This document shows positions 24,670-36,674 of a stretch of 64,000 nucleotides of DNA, piece after piece. How positions within the stretch are numbered: position 1 is the stretch's first letter; the number at the start of each line of letters is the position of its first letter. The notes beneath the pieces were generated by a model. That model ran no database searches and was not told the origin of the DNA. It worked only from the letters and a program-made list of their open reading frames with translations. Source of the stretch: Rhinopithecus roxellana (lineage: Eukaryota; Chordata; Mammalia; Primates; Cercopithecidae); NCBI RefSeq assembly GCF_007565055.1, contig NC_044554.1, positions 144,087,463 to 144,151,462 on the forward strand. The letters are read 5' to 3'. Made by a program: the position numbers and the translations under genes.

Positions 24670-24835
24670 TTTTTGAGCACCTTCACCTTACCAGTGATTA
24701 CTTTACATTTATTTCCTTCAAGCCTCACAATGACCTCATAAGTTAAATAATTCATGTTTAAGTAACTAGACTCAGAGAGGTTAATTGACTTCCAGACCAC
24801 CCAGCTAGTGAAACATTTTACAAGAGCACTTTGCT
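24670..24835 (-). mobile_element. MIR
   Basis: cttcaagcctcacaatgacc, ctagactcagagaggttaat and gaccacccagctagtg fit the antisense MIR. Confidence 0.75.
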
Positions 24836-24839
24836 CAAC

Positions 24840-26245
24840 GTGGGAATTATCAGATCTTCCAGAGTTGAGTTGCAGCATTAAAGAAATATGATTAAAGAAA
24901 TCACAGAATTTTAAAAAATGTACACAATATCGAAGCTTGAAAAAGAGAATCATATCGCTCTAAATTACAATGATGGCTAAAGGTCTTTTGTATTTGGCTA
25001 GCTGATCATAACCCATGCCTCCACACAGGTGAGGTAGTAGACCAGGGAGACGGGTTCTTTTCAACATGCTTGGTCGGCAGTTTTCTGCAGGGAAGGTTAT
25101 AGCGTGTGAGTTACAAAGCCCTCCTGCTGCACAGGTATCAGAGGTTGTCTGTTACAAGTTCCTTCACTTCGACTATTACTTCCTTTTCACAATTCTATTT
25201 TAGACTTCTGTCCAGTGTGTATTTACAGGTAGACAAAGCTTTTTTTTTTTTTTTCTTTCTTTCTTTTCTTTTTTTTTTAAACAACCCCTTTGCCACGACT
25301 GAAAAGAAGCCTGTATATCCTGCAGTTTCTGGGCATTGTGAGTCTCCTTTTAAACTCAAATTGGTGATAATGGTGACTGTGACTTCCTATTGTCCAAGGA
25401 GGGGAGTTGCAGATAGGGCCTTCAAAGATGGTCCAATAAAAATCAGTGGAGTAAGACTTTTTGATAAAATGATCTTTATGACGTAGAGGCATTTGGAATA
25501 TGGGTTGGGTACTGGATACCCTGGGGCTAAGCCCAGTGTTTTAAAAATCAAGGCTTACTACGAAAAGGTCTATTTTTATTAGTGCAGGTACTGTAGTTGG
25601 CAAGATTTGTTCTTATGAAATGCAATATCCAGCAGACCATTCCTGATTATGTTATGTATTTTTAGATGTTACCATTGAGTTATATTTATAGTATAGACTA
25701 CTGAATCTTATCTTAAATATGCAAAATATATGCATAACTAACCTCCCAAGCTGCGTTCCCTGCTCTATATTACACCCAACAATGTAGCCTGTTCTTAAAT
25801 GGTTCTCCTAAAAGTCTTAGAATGGAGCCTATTATTTGCTTTTAAAATGTAAGCACAGAGACTCTATGTGAGATGTGTGGCCTTCTAGGTGACATGTTCT
25901 GCTCCTAGGTATACTCAAAGGGTGAATTCAGCAAACCTTTGGCAATGCAGGTGGGGAGTGAAACCAATAGTCTTGCATAGATCACTCCCCAGAGTCCAGA
26001 GTGAGCCAAAAGTAGTTGATATGCCAGTCTTTGCCAGCACATTTGGTGAATCGGAGCAGCAGGTGTCTGTTATGGTATTAGGGAAGGTTAAATCACCAAC
26101 TGCATTGCTGGTGTGGCTCTTGCTTGTGCCCATCAGTTTCCCAGTCCCTAGAACCCCTAGAGTCCTAGACTCTTATCATTCTGTTCCTCAGGACAACATA
26201 CATATTGTCGGGAGCACCGTGAGCACAGTCCTGCTACTGTTACTT
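24840..26245. other. Unassigned sequence left of an L1
   Basis: Contains the T-rich tract at 25231-25279. The longest non-repeat open frame in the window, 140 codons (25889-26311, +), starts here, but its last ~18 codons lie in the L1 insertion. It shows no domain I know. Confidence 0.4.
25231..25279 (+). repeat. T-rich / CTTT tract
   Basis: T-run then (CTTT)n then T-run, without an attached retroelement body that I can see. Confidence 0.85.
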
Positions 26246-26257
26246 AAAGTTGAAGGG

Positions 26258-26959
26258 CTGGAGAGGATGTGGAGAAATAGGAACACTTTTACACTGTTGG
26301 TGGGACTGTAAACTAGTTCAACCATTATGGAAAACAGTATGGCGATTCCTCAAGGATCTAGAACTAGATGTACCATATGACCCAGCCATCCCATTACTGG
26401 GTATATTCCCCGAAGGATTATAAATCATGCTGCTATAAAGACACATGCACACGTATGTTTATTGCGGCACTATTCACAATAGCAAAGACTTGGAATCAAC
26501 CCAAATGTCCATCAGTGACAGACTGGATTAAGAAAATGTGGCACATATACACCATGGAATACTATGCAGCCATAAAAAAGGATGAGTTTGTGTCCTTTGT
26601 AGGGACATGGATGCAGCTGGAAACCATCATTCTTAGCAAACTATCGCAAGAACAGAAAACCAAACACCACATGTTCTCACTCATAGGTGGGAACTGAACA
26701 ATGAGATCACTTGGATTCGGGAAGGGGAACATCACACACCGGGGCCTATCATGGGGAGGGGGGAGGGGGGAAGGATTGCATTGGGAGTTATATCTGATGT
26801 AAATGACGAGTTGATGGGTGCTGACGAGTTGATGGGTGCTGACGAGTTGATGGGTGCAGCACACCAACATGGCACAAGTATACATATGTAACAAACCTGC
26901 ACTTTATGCACATGTACCCTAGAACTTAAAGTATAATAAAAAAAAAAAAATTAAAAAAA
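26258..26959 (+). mobile_element. 5'-truncated L1 (last 0.7 kb)
   Basis: Sense L1 3' end containing the last ORF2 codons (open at 26368-26697), the 3'UTR with a G-rich run at 26753-26774, and an A-rich tail. Target-site duplication aaagttgaaggg lies at 26246-26257 and 26960-26971, perfect over 12 bases, consistent with a fairly recent insertion. The 3'UTR carries three tandem copies of an 18-base unit (26804-26857) that is normally present once. Confidence 0.93.
26804..26857 (+). repeat. Three tandem copies of an 18-base unit
   Basis: Perfect triplication of tgacgagttgatgggtgc within the L1 3'UTR. Confidence 0.95.
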
Positions 26960-27435
26960 AAAGTTGAAGGGAAACAAGTATCCTTACATCTCTGCATCCC
27001 ACATTCCCTTGTCTTCATGAATAAGTGGTTTGATTGTTTTGAGGCCAACTTGAGTTTGTAGAGCATGTCTGATAAAAAGATGGATGTCCTTGGGGAAAAA
27101 AAGCTGATGCTAATAAGGTGAGAGAGAAACGGAATCCTTTCAATGAGCTAAGAAATTACTTTAATTGAAAAGCCTAGGAAGTAACCCTATCTTGGTCAAC
27201 ATAATTCATGGGCAAAGTTTGGGGATGTCTGGTGTCTTCCCAACCCATGCAGGCACCCATCCCATCTAGGTTTGCTCTTTCTAGATGGTGGCCCAAACTC
27301 AAGAATATTTTTCTTTCTTTCTCTGTTCCAAATCCAAGGACTGTGTACTAGTCCTTCAGGAATTTATACTAACAAATTGGATAAGTGATTCTGCCTCAAA
27401 GTTGCATAACTACAGAATCATTGGTTTAGTTCTTA

Positions 27436-27700
27436 CTACCTGTTCACTTATTCATCAGGAACTTATTGTGTACCTGCCATGTACCAGGTTCTCTGCTAGG
27501 TGTGGGGGGTTACAAAGATGAATGTAGTGCAGTCCCTGAACTGAAGAACATAGCCTCATCATGGATGAAAGTACTCCACTAACATAAGGAGGCATTATTA
27601 TTGTCTAACCTATGTGATGTTATTATGGGTATGATACAAGGTACAATGGAAACATAGATAAGAAAGCTGATCTTTTACTTGGAGTGGTTGGCTAAGAATT
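27436..27700 (-). mobile_element. L2 3' end
   Basis: ttattcatcaggaacttatt, gtacctgccatgtaccaggt and gaactgaagaacatagcctc follow the antisense L2 3' end; the right part is weakly supported. Confidence 0.7.
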
Positions 27701-27734
27701 CTCATTTCGATATGGCCTTAAAGAGTTCAAGGTA

Positions 27735-27989
27735 CAGCTGGGTGCGGTGGCTCACACCTGTAATCCCAGCACTTTGCGAGGCTGGGGCAGGATGATGGGG
27801 ATAAATTGTTTCTACAAAGAAAAGTAAAAATGTTAGGTGGGCATGGTGGCACACGCCTGTAGTCTCAGCTACTCAGGAGGCTAAGGTGGGAGGATCACTT
27901 GAGCCCGGGAGGTTGAAGCTGCAATGAGCTGTGATCACGTGAGACAAAGTGAGACCCTACCTCAAAAACCAACCAACCAAAAAAACTCC
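27735..27989 (+). mobile_element. Alu (old), internally deleted
   Basis: Sense Alu from gctgggtgcggtggctcaca to a tail of accaaccaaccaaaaaaa. The centre of the left monomer is missing (about 40 bases after ggctggggcagg). Likely duplication aagagttcaaggt (27721-27733) and aagaattcaaggt (27990-28002). Confidence 0.88.
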
Positions 27990-28689
27990 AAGAATTCAAG
28001 GTGGGAGGTGCAGAAAAGGTAATAGTATCCTTTGCAGAGACACAAAAGCATGGAATGCGAATGATACTGTGTAGGAATAGTCAGGACTCATAGTCAGCTG
28101 ATGTGTTTTAGTAAAGCTCCACCAGTGCTCATACAGGTGTTCATTCTGAGTAGCCTGTCCTTCAGTAGTAGCTAATAATGTTGAACATCACTCTAGGAGT
28201 AATCACAGATTGCCTGAAACCATAGGGATCATACATGAGGAAAAGAAGGAAGGAGGAAAAGTGGGATGAAAGGAGACCAGTTATGAAGGCACTTGAATAC
28301 CAATTAAGGAGCTGTGTGTCACCAAATTGTAGTTACTGACTCATTCATTCATTTATACCTTCTCTGGAGGCAGGGATACCAGATAGAAGACTAGATTAAG
28401 AATCCAATCAAGAACAAACAATTAATTGAGCCAAAGCAGTATTAATTGAAATGGAAAGGAGGATTCAGATAAGAAAGATATTTTTAAGAGGTCTGTGTTC
28501 TGATTCTGGTGACTGTCTATGGTAAAAGCAAGAAACAGATAAATGAAATAGAATTTAAGGTTTCCATATTGGGTAATAGTGTGTCTTGTATGTGCTCAGT
28601 AAGGGCTGTTGAGTTGAACATAATGTTGAGCAGTTTTCTAATGCTTTTCTCCAAAGTTAAAATTACAGCAGAATTTCAGGTTCTAAGGC

Positions 28690-28711
28690 ATGAGAGAGAG
28701 AGAGAGAGAGA
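28690..28711 (+). repeat. (GA)n microsatellite
   Basis: About 10 GA units. Confidence 0.9.
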
Positions 28712-29349
28712 CTGAGGATCTAATGAATCTCTTGGTGTTCAATGTGTTGGCACAGTAAGCTTTTCCCACCAATAAATGATCTGTATAGTGATTATGATAA
28801 ACTGAGTTTTTGAAGCATACTCTATAGAGGAACCATGGTTAATGGCTCAATTTGAGAAGGACCTGTAGATAAGTGTGAATGGCTGTGTAGACTGAACTGT
28901 ACATTTTGACTTGCCCTAGCCATGAGGAAGATATATCAGATTTAAATAGACAAAGTTTTTGTTACCTGCATAGACTACAAAAGTGGTCTCCTTTTTTAGT
29001 AGCACACTATCCAAAATAATACTAGTTACCCACAAGTGGGGAAAAAAGACAACTGTAATAAGAAGCTCAGAGTGTAGTTAAAAGCCAAAATGGTTATTGT
29101 GATATTCAAGAAACGTGAAGTCTAAGTCAAATTTGAAAGCTTGTGTTGTGAGATGATTTGTGGACTTTTATGGCAACTTTTGGATTCATTGTATCATGTT
29201 TTGTGACTGAGTTTGATCTATTCAATGGCTTGATAGGTCCTTTAGTAAAGAAGACCTGCATCTCAATGAGCCATTACTGAAGTTGTAATGACTAGATAGG
29301 CAAGGTCTTGATGTTCAAACAGCTCTGCTCAAGTGACCTGTAATTCCTT

Positions 29350-29560
29350 GCAATGCTACGAAGAAAGCACTGGGCTAAGAGTTACAGGATCAGCCCTCCA
29401 TTTGCCAGCCACATATCTGTAAACAAATTCCTGAACCTCTTTACACCTCAGACGCCTTGTTGGTAAAATGGGAATAATAACAGCTGATTCAGTGTACCCC
29501 AAAGGGCTGAAGATCAGAAGAGATACTCCATGTGCAATTTCTTTGTGACATGTAAAGCTC
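29350..29560 (+). mobile_element. MIR
   Basis: ctgaacctctttacacctca and ttggtaaaatgggaataata are the sense MIR core. Confidence 0.75.
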
Positions 29561-31434
29561 TTCTGACTTGTGATGCTATTACTATTGAGCAGGTGGAATG
29601 GTTAAAGGACCCATGGAAGACCACCACGTATGATGTTAAGGACAGTAATAGGCTGGGATAGTGAAATGTGGTAGTGCCGTCTTTTTTTCTGGCTGCATGG
29701 GTAAGCTGAGACTGCAAGATGTCACTGTCTTGAGTTGTTGCCCTGTGCTCCAGTCGAGGATATTACAGTAGTAATGTACTTTCAGGGAGCTGACAAAATT
29801 GTAGTCAGAGATGATCTTTTTGAAGCGAAGGATTCTTAGTCTTTTATTGTGGATTTATATAGTCAAGAACCAAAATAACCATTCCTGGATTTTAAGAGAC
29901 AAAGGATTCGTAGCAGTAGTTGTTTTGGCTGCACTTGTGTTTATTTCCTTCAATGTGCACCTATATGGATATGTTTTTTACAGCATGGAGAAACTCATGT
30001 TAAAATTCATTGAAACTATTAATTGAAAACAGATATATTTCTATTATATGTTTTGATAATCTGTACTTACAAACAATTTGTATTATTTTTCTATTCTTTT
30101 TTGTTATCTACCCACCTGAAGGCCAGTTTCCTATTATTTCTAGTTCAGACTTATCATAAGAATGACTAATATATAAGGGGAACTTCTAAACAGTCTATTA
30201 CTCTGCAGCCCATTTGGATAAAGAAGTGTGGGAAGATTTGAGAATAAATTCCCCATTCTCATTGACAGATGTTGGCCATTGACCCTTCTTTCTTTTCCAG
30301 GCAACTTAAAGTGGTCTTAATTTGTATAAAATTATATATCAATTTTGTCCCTAAAAGGTGTGGATCAGGCTGCTAATCTGATTTTGTGGCTATGAGGAGA
30401 GGGAAGCATATATAGCCTATGATGCATCCATACATGTGATGTGCACATATGTACAGCAGATCCGTATCCCTGAAACATTTTAGGAGAACTCCTTAAATGA
30501 CCATATTCTACTTGTGCAGCTGTGGCAGTAATGATAACTTTGATTTAATGTGGATTATTGGAAATGGAAATGCAGTAAATGGAAACTTGTGAATATCAAT
30601 ATAGAAATGCCTATTAATTTTCATTAAAAGAGTATTCAGATAACATTTTCATAAATGTTAGAGCAATGTGTCATAAGGAGGCAGTTATTAAAAAGACTGA
30701 AGGCAAGGGGAGTTGTTTTACTTTCAAAAAGACTTGATATTTGTAAGTCAAATTTATATTTCCATCCCAGATTTACTTTGCAACTTAGGTTTGGAGCTAT
30801 GAAATCAAAACCCAACTATTACATACCCAGCCACAAATCAGCATATCATGGAGAGTTGTTATGTGTTTTTTTGTGGAAATAAGTGGTAGACATTGACTGC
30901 TGTTGAACTGTTAGAAATTATTGGCTAAATTTGAGTTATACTGGCAAATACACAAGTATCAATTGTACAAAGTGACATTAAAGATGAAAAACATTTTTTT
31001 TAAGAATAACACTAACTATGCCCTTGATGGAAGGTACTTTTCAGAGCTGCTTCACTTACATTCTCTAAAGCTTTCCTGTCGCTTTCTATTTGTTATTCTT
31101 AATCAAATTGTGCCACTGAGAATCAAGAATGTATCAAGAGCATTTATAAAATGTTTCAGAGCACAATGTAAAAAAATAAGAATGACAAAATCTTGAAGTT
31201 CACGCTTGTTAATTTAAGATAGTCTGTAAATTCAAATTCAAGTAAATTTAACTTTTATTTTATTTACTTTTAATTATGAAGCAGATAGCATCTCAGTTTC
31301 CTCACCTATTAGGTCCAGGGTGAGAGGAGAGAGTTACAAGTTATCTATTAGCGTGGTTCTTATGAAAGTAATATCAAATATGGTGACATGTCTAAAAGCA
31401 CTTTGTAACTATAAAGAACAATGTGAGTGATGTT

Positions 31435-31723
31435 TATATTTATGTTTATTATCATTATTATTATTATTCTTTTTGAGATAGAGTTTTGCTTTTGTTGCCC
31501 AGGCTGGAGTGGAGTGGCACTATCTTGGCCCACTGCAACTTCCACCTCCCAGGTTCAAGTGGTTCTCCTGCTTCAGCCTCCTGAGTAGCTGGGATTACAG
31601 GTGTCCACTCCCATGCCTGGCTAATTTTTTGTGTTTTTAGTAGAGACGGGGTTTCACCATCTTGGCCAGGCTGGTCTCAAACTCCTGACCTCAACTGATC
31701 TACCTGCCCTGGCCTCCCAAAGG
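31435..31723 (-). mobile_element. Alu (S type), 5'-truncated, (ATT)n tail
   Basis: Antisense Alu ending at ggcctcccaaag, so about 40 bases of its 5' end are absent. The T-strand leader has become ATT-rich (31435-31469). A short duplication gtgatgtt (31427-31434 and 31724-31731) is likely. Confidence 0.85.
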
Positions 31724-32789
31724 GTGATGTTATTATTATAGTAAATATCACATTGAACAATTTTTATCTAAAACTAATGTCAGAATGTCTATTTCTTGAT
31801 ATAAAAATTAAAAAAATTGCCCTTCATTTTTATCTTTCTTTAGAGATGTTGCTTTCTCATTAACATAGAAATCAAGACTCTTCAGATGATGTTAATAAAA
31901 CAGCACATCAATATAATTTTTGAAGGATATTTATAAAAATGTACATTTTAATTGTTATTCAATCTTAATACTTATTGAGCACCAAGGATGTGATGAGAAG
32001 TAGCCTGCTAGATCTAATGGCACTACTTAGCTGTTTGAATAACTAAATAGCACATTTCTATTTAGAGACCATATAAAGTATTATAGTATTCTTGGTGATG
32101 TTATAAAGTTCTCCAAAGAAAATATATATTTATATCTGGCTTTATAAATTTTGCAAAAATAGCAATAACACTTTCAAAATAGTGATGGAAAAACGAGTCA
32201 CAATAAATATTTTGGATTCTGAAGATAAAGGAGTATATAATTCTCAGAGTTACTGCATCTGTCTATAAAAATAGTGCAATTGGGATATACTATTTTAGTA
32301 AGAAACTCATTAAGTGTAATTTTAAAAGCTGCTGCTTCTTTCTTAAGTTTGACATTCCAGTAAACTCTTAGGAAAATGTCCTTCCAGTTGCTTTTCCTCT
32401 AAGTGTCTAGAAGTGGAAGTACATTCAAATTAAAAGCAGAAAGTCCCTTAAATTCCTTTTAAAAAGTCCATCCAGTTAGTTTGACTCCTAGAAAGACTAT
32501 GGTTGCTATTTTTTGGGGCTGGAACAAGATTACAAAAGACTTTAAGAAGAAGTGGAAATTATCATGGGAGCTTTCTGTCACTCTTATAGTTTATGGCCTT
32601 TTGGTTTCTTTTTAGTCCATTAAACATTTCTTTTTGGCAAGAGGTCCTATCTGTAGAGGAAGTCTTTGATAATGATAGTTTAAAATGCTATATAATGAGA
32701 TACTTATATCCAAGAATCCAAAAAATGTTTTTAATTTCTCTAATAATGATAATAGCAAACAAATTATAGTGAACAGTAAATAGTAAGCT

Positions 32790-32995
32790 AATTATAATTA
32801 TGTGAATTGCTTTCTCCCTCACAGATTCCTTCTACACCTATTATTTTATTTCTGTGTTCTCAATACTCTTGTTCTATAAGGGGGACTGCTAAATTTGCTC
32901 TTTTTTAGATGAAGACTTAAAGACCTGAAAGGTTGATATGACTGCCTCAAAGACACATGGTCGCACTGTGGCTAAGTCGACGCTCAAGGCCAGTT
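32790..32995 (-). mobile_element. MIR
   Basis: gatgaagacttaaagacctg, ggttgatatgactgcctcaa and agacacatggtcgcactgtg match the antisense MIR right half; the left half is weak. Confidence 0.65.
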
Positions 32996-33066
32996 CTCTG
33001 TGTTTCTTTTTCAGTGTGACTTGACATGGCTTGTATCTTAAACATTGCATTTTTCTTATGTTCTAG

Positions 33067-33187
33067 GTTTCTCCTCTGCCAACCCCTCTTGGACCATCGT
33101 CAGCAGTTGAACGACAAAGACTGTGAATCTGTATTCTAGTCTTAGCAGTCCCTCCGATTCTCATGATGAGCTCACCTGCACAGCCTG
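33067..33187 (+). other. Candidate spliced 5' exon with start codon
   Basis: Possible internal first-coding exon. A pyrimidine-rich tract ends in ttcttatgttctag at 33053-33066, a good splice acceptor. The following 121 bases contain no recognisable repeat and end at CTG|gtcagt (33187/33188), a donor with good +4 to +6 positions but a poor C at +3. Two tandem ATGs (33163 and 33166) open a frame reading MMSSPAQP that leaves the exon in phase 1, so the upstream 96 bases would be 5'UTR. An upstream in-frame or out-of-frame stop is expected of a UTR. I do not recognise the protein start and cannot name a gene; neighbouring sequence would be intron. It could equally be a chance pairing of splice-like signals. 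Confidence 0.35.
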
Positions 33188-34240
33188 GTCAGTCTGGTTG
33201 CTTCTTATACTGATAATAGACTTTATGTGAAAGATGTTGCTTTATGTTGTTTCAAACCGAGTAATTTAATTTATGAAGGAACTTTTTTTTTGAACAAAGA
33301 TTCCTTAATGTAACAAATTTTGAATTTTGCATTTGATAGCTAATTCTCTATTGCTTCACCCAGTTTGCTTCCTGGACAACTGATTTGATTTGCATTTTAG
33401 TCTGAGCATGGGACTTTAATTCTTCTGCTTCCAAGGTAACATTCAGATTGAACTTTATGAAGTTATGAATATGAACTATTATGTAGGAATCCATTTTGCA
33501 CCCATAATCTTTCTGACCTAACATGTGTATGCTTTTAAATTATACTGTGGGGCTTTGGGAGTCAGCTTGTGGGTTGACTCCACCTCCATCTCTTTGACAC
33601 ACAGGAAGGATATTTTTCCTCCCCACCCTTCTTTGCTGCCACTCCTGTTTCCTATATACATATTTAATTATAATCTCAGCACCTGCTTCCTCCTGTTCCA
33701 GAGTGATGTGTGCTACTCATGTACTGCTGTGATCAGCACAGCCAACACCCGTTCCTCCAGGAACAGGCTGTCATTTTTGGAACAAACACAATCCAAGTTT
33801 TAGGAATGATGAAATAGGGTCAGATACCACATACTAGTAACAGACAAGTTTTACAAGAATTTTATGCTTGGATACTTATAGGAACATTTCTTTCTTTATA
33901 GATTCTTTAGCATATTCATATTCTTGGGTTATTCAACTCTCTAAATTGAAGCTTATGTACTGTCATATTCAGGGCATATAAGGGAGAAAACTTTTGCCAA
34001 GATTTTCATTCCCTGGATTGCCACACCCACGTTAGCTGTTTGGGAATTCTACTGTTTCATCAGCCTTTCACCGTATCCCCAACAGGCTGCCAACCTGTAT
34101 GCTGAATTTGGAACTTGATTCTAAAGGGTGTAGTCAAGAAATCCCTGAGTCTTTAGTCACAACCATGTTTGATAATTGGCTTGTCACTTGGTTAAACAGA
34201 TGACAGTAACTTATGCCCGTTATCTCTGAGTCTTTATTGC

Positions 34241-34417
34241 CTAGTGATTCTCAAACTTTAGCATACATTGACATCACTTGGAGAGTTTGTTAAAGCAAGT
34301 CCTATTCTCATAGTTTTTGATTTTGTAAGTCTGGAGTAGGGCCCAGAAATTGTGATTTTTACAGGCTCCCCTGGCAATGCTGTTGCTGCTTGGGGACCAC
34401 ACTTTGGGAATCACTGG
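34241..34417 (-). mobile_element. MER5A-like hAT-Charlie MITE
   Basis: Near full length: tagtgattctcaaactttag at one end and ggggaccacactttgggaat at the other, with the terminal inverted repeats partly kept. Non-autonomous and non-coding. Confidence 0.85.
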
Positions 34418-35724
34418 TTTAGCTTCTTCTGCCTGTTTCTCATCCCATCCTCCACCATCGTCTACAGACAACCTTGTTGAAGTGTGTTCTGTGAGCTGCA
34501 TTGCTTATTACAATTGTAGTCTAGTACTATTATTCTTTCTATTGGAATGAACTTAAAATAACATTTACCTTATATAGGTGTATATTGCATTTTAAATATT
34601 ATATATATTTATTTGTACAAAAATTCAGTGTTTCAAAATTGGATTGTTTAAAAGAGCCATTAATTTAGAACCACTATGGTCAATTTTTTTTTCTTGTGAT
34701 AATATTTGGCAGTGGATGTTGGTATACCCTGCTCCCCAAGAATATTGATTTTATAAAATGAAAATCTTACTTGAAGCTGCTATTTTGATGAGGAAATTCT
34801 TGCCAGTCGTGATGATTGTTCAGTTATGAGGAGAGAAAAGGTAATGGATAAATAAGACATTGAGCGAAACTTACTTGACTTTAGGGTCACCAAAATTTCC
34901 TCGTGTACCTTTTTCTTATAAATAGTTCTGCTGTGTTGACAATAACATTATACAGAGTTCTCAATCAACTCTGTTTGGGAAATTTTTATGAATGAAATCT
35001 GAAGTTGAGGAAAGTGATAGTAAATGTGCCAGGTGGGTAGGAGTTTCTCTATTTATTGCAAGTAAATGACTATGATCAGAGACCTGAAATGCACTTTGCA
35101 TAGATAAAGGAAAATGTTCCTGCCACAAACATAAAAAAAAAATTCTTCTCCTGTTATTAGCCTGCATCTTATGGTGCCATATATATTCCACTGGTGAGAA
35201 ATAACCTGAGTGTTTGATTTAGAAAAATGTATGTTTTTCTTACATCTTTTTTTCCCACTATCTAAAAAGAGAATTAAATTGGTCCTATGCAATCACCATC
35301 CATTTATTTTGCTTTTGTTCCACAAATGGCTCTAAGGAGTTATTGTGCACCAGAAAGGAAAATAGACTCACTTCAGTAGTTCCAGAAATTCTTTAATAGT
35401 CCATGTTTCAGACTGAGTATGTTTGTCTTCAAAATTGGTTCTGGTATAGTTTGAATTCTTATTTTTCCCATGCGTTAACATCATTCTTAGAAAAGTTCTC
35501 CATCCATATTCAAATGTGGTTGATATGAAGTACAAAATGCCACCGTCTTAATCATGTATTCAGTCAAACAATAAGTGCTGATTTTTGTATATAAAATTTA
35601 CTAGTTTTTATTTTAATTTTGCTGCCCAGTTATGTTCAAAGTTAGAGCATTGGGTATTGCTTTTGGGCACTGAGGATCCTGAATGGAGGAAAGACTATCT
35701 GGATAAGAGTGGCAGCTAGCTGCT

Positions 35725-35870
35725 GCAGTTGAGCTCTTCATTCAAAACTTGTTAAGCATCTTACTTGTGCCAGCCAGTGTGTTACCCAATAGGGGCACAA
35801 TGAGCACTAAAGCATAGCTTCTACCCTTATGGACAGCATCCTTTCGTGGGAGAGACATAAATATTAATAG
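35725..35870 (-). mobile_element. L2 3' end
   Basis: cattcaaaacttgttaagca, cttgtgccagccagtgtgtt and ggcacaatgagcactaaagc follow the antisense L2 pattern. Confidence 0.65.
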
Positions 35871-36017
35871 CTTTGGTCCATTCAGTGTCGTATTTTAATA
35901 AATTTAGGACCAGAAATTTATTTCCTCTGTACAGCAGTATGGATACTATTTCTAGGAATGTAATTTTTTATCAGAATTGCCAAATCTCAGAAAGAAGGAG
36001 TTTAGGACTCATTTTAT

Positions 36018-36118
36018 CTAGCATTTTCCAAACGTGTCAGATAGTAAAAATCTCCTGAGACTTGTTAAAAATACAGATTTCTAGACTCCTCCCTGGAAGA
36101 GTATTGTGTGATAACCTG
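36018..36118 (-). mobile_element. MER5-like fragment
   Basis: Piece aaatctcctgagacttgtta with aatacagatttctagactcc resembles the MER5 interior. Ends not defined. Confidence 0.4.
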
Positions 36119-36355
36119 GGGGAAGGACACTGGATTGTAGAATGTATCTTGCTCTTTACTATGACTTGGCAAAGTGTAGAAATGCTGTTAGTCCATTCAA
36201 CAGCACTAGTGTTTCATATTTGGAGACCATAAATACAAAAAAAAAAAAATACATCATTAAGTCCTGTCTCAAGTAAGTATCTCTCTTGTGAGCAAAACTA
36301 TGATAATTTAGTTATTTTGTTCTCTGATGATAGATAAATAAAAAGCTCACACACT

Positions 36356-36673
36356 GGCTAGGTGCAGTGGCTCATGCCTGTAATCCCGGCAGTTTGAGAG
36401 GCCTAGGTGGGAAGATTGCTTGAGCCCAGGAGCTTGAGACTAGCCTGGGCAACATGGTGAGACCTTATCTCTACAAAAAAATTTTGAAAAAATTGCTTGG
36501 CATGGTGGTGCATACCTGTAGTCCCAGCTGCTTAGGAGTCTGAGGTGGGAGGATTGCTTGAACCCAGGAGGTCAAGGCTGCAGTGAGTGAGCCATGATGA
36601 TGCCACTGCATTGCAATCTAGCCTGGATCACAGAGCAAGACCCTGTCTCAAAAAAAAAAAAAAAAAAAAAAAA
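36356..36673 (+). mobile_element. Alu (J type), full length
   Basis: Sense dimeric Alu, diverged (ggctaggtgcagtggctcat; linker aaaaaaattttgaaaaaatt), ending in ~24 A. Confidence 0.92.
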
Positions 36674-36674
36674 G

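Larger units (their letters stand above)
28005..31425. other. Unassigned sequence with one MIR
   Basis: Apart from the MIR at 29350-29560 and the GA run, nothing is recognised. Confidence 0.45.
31735..35720. other. Sequence around the candidate exon
   Basis: Besides the MIR (32790), candidate exon (33067) and MER5A (34241), the interval has no recognised repeat. This low repeat density is compatible with a constrained intronic neighbourhood but does not prove it. Confidence 0.45.
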
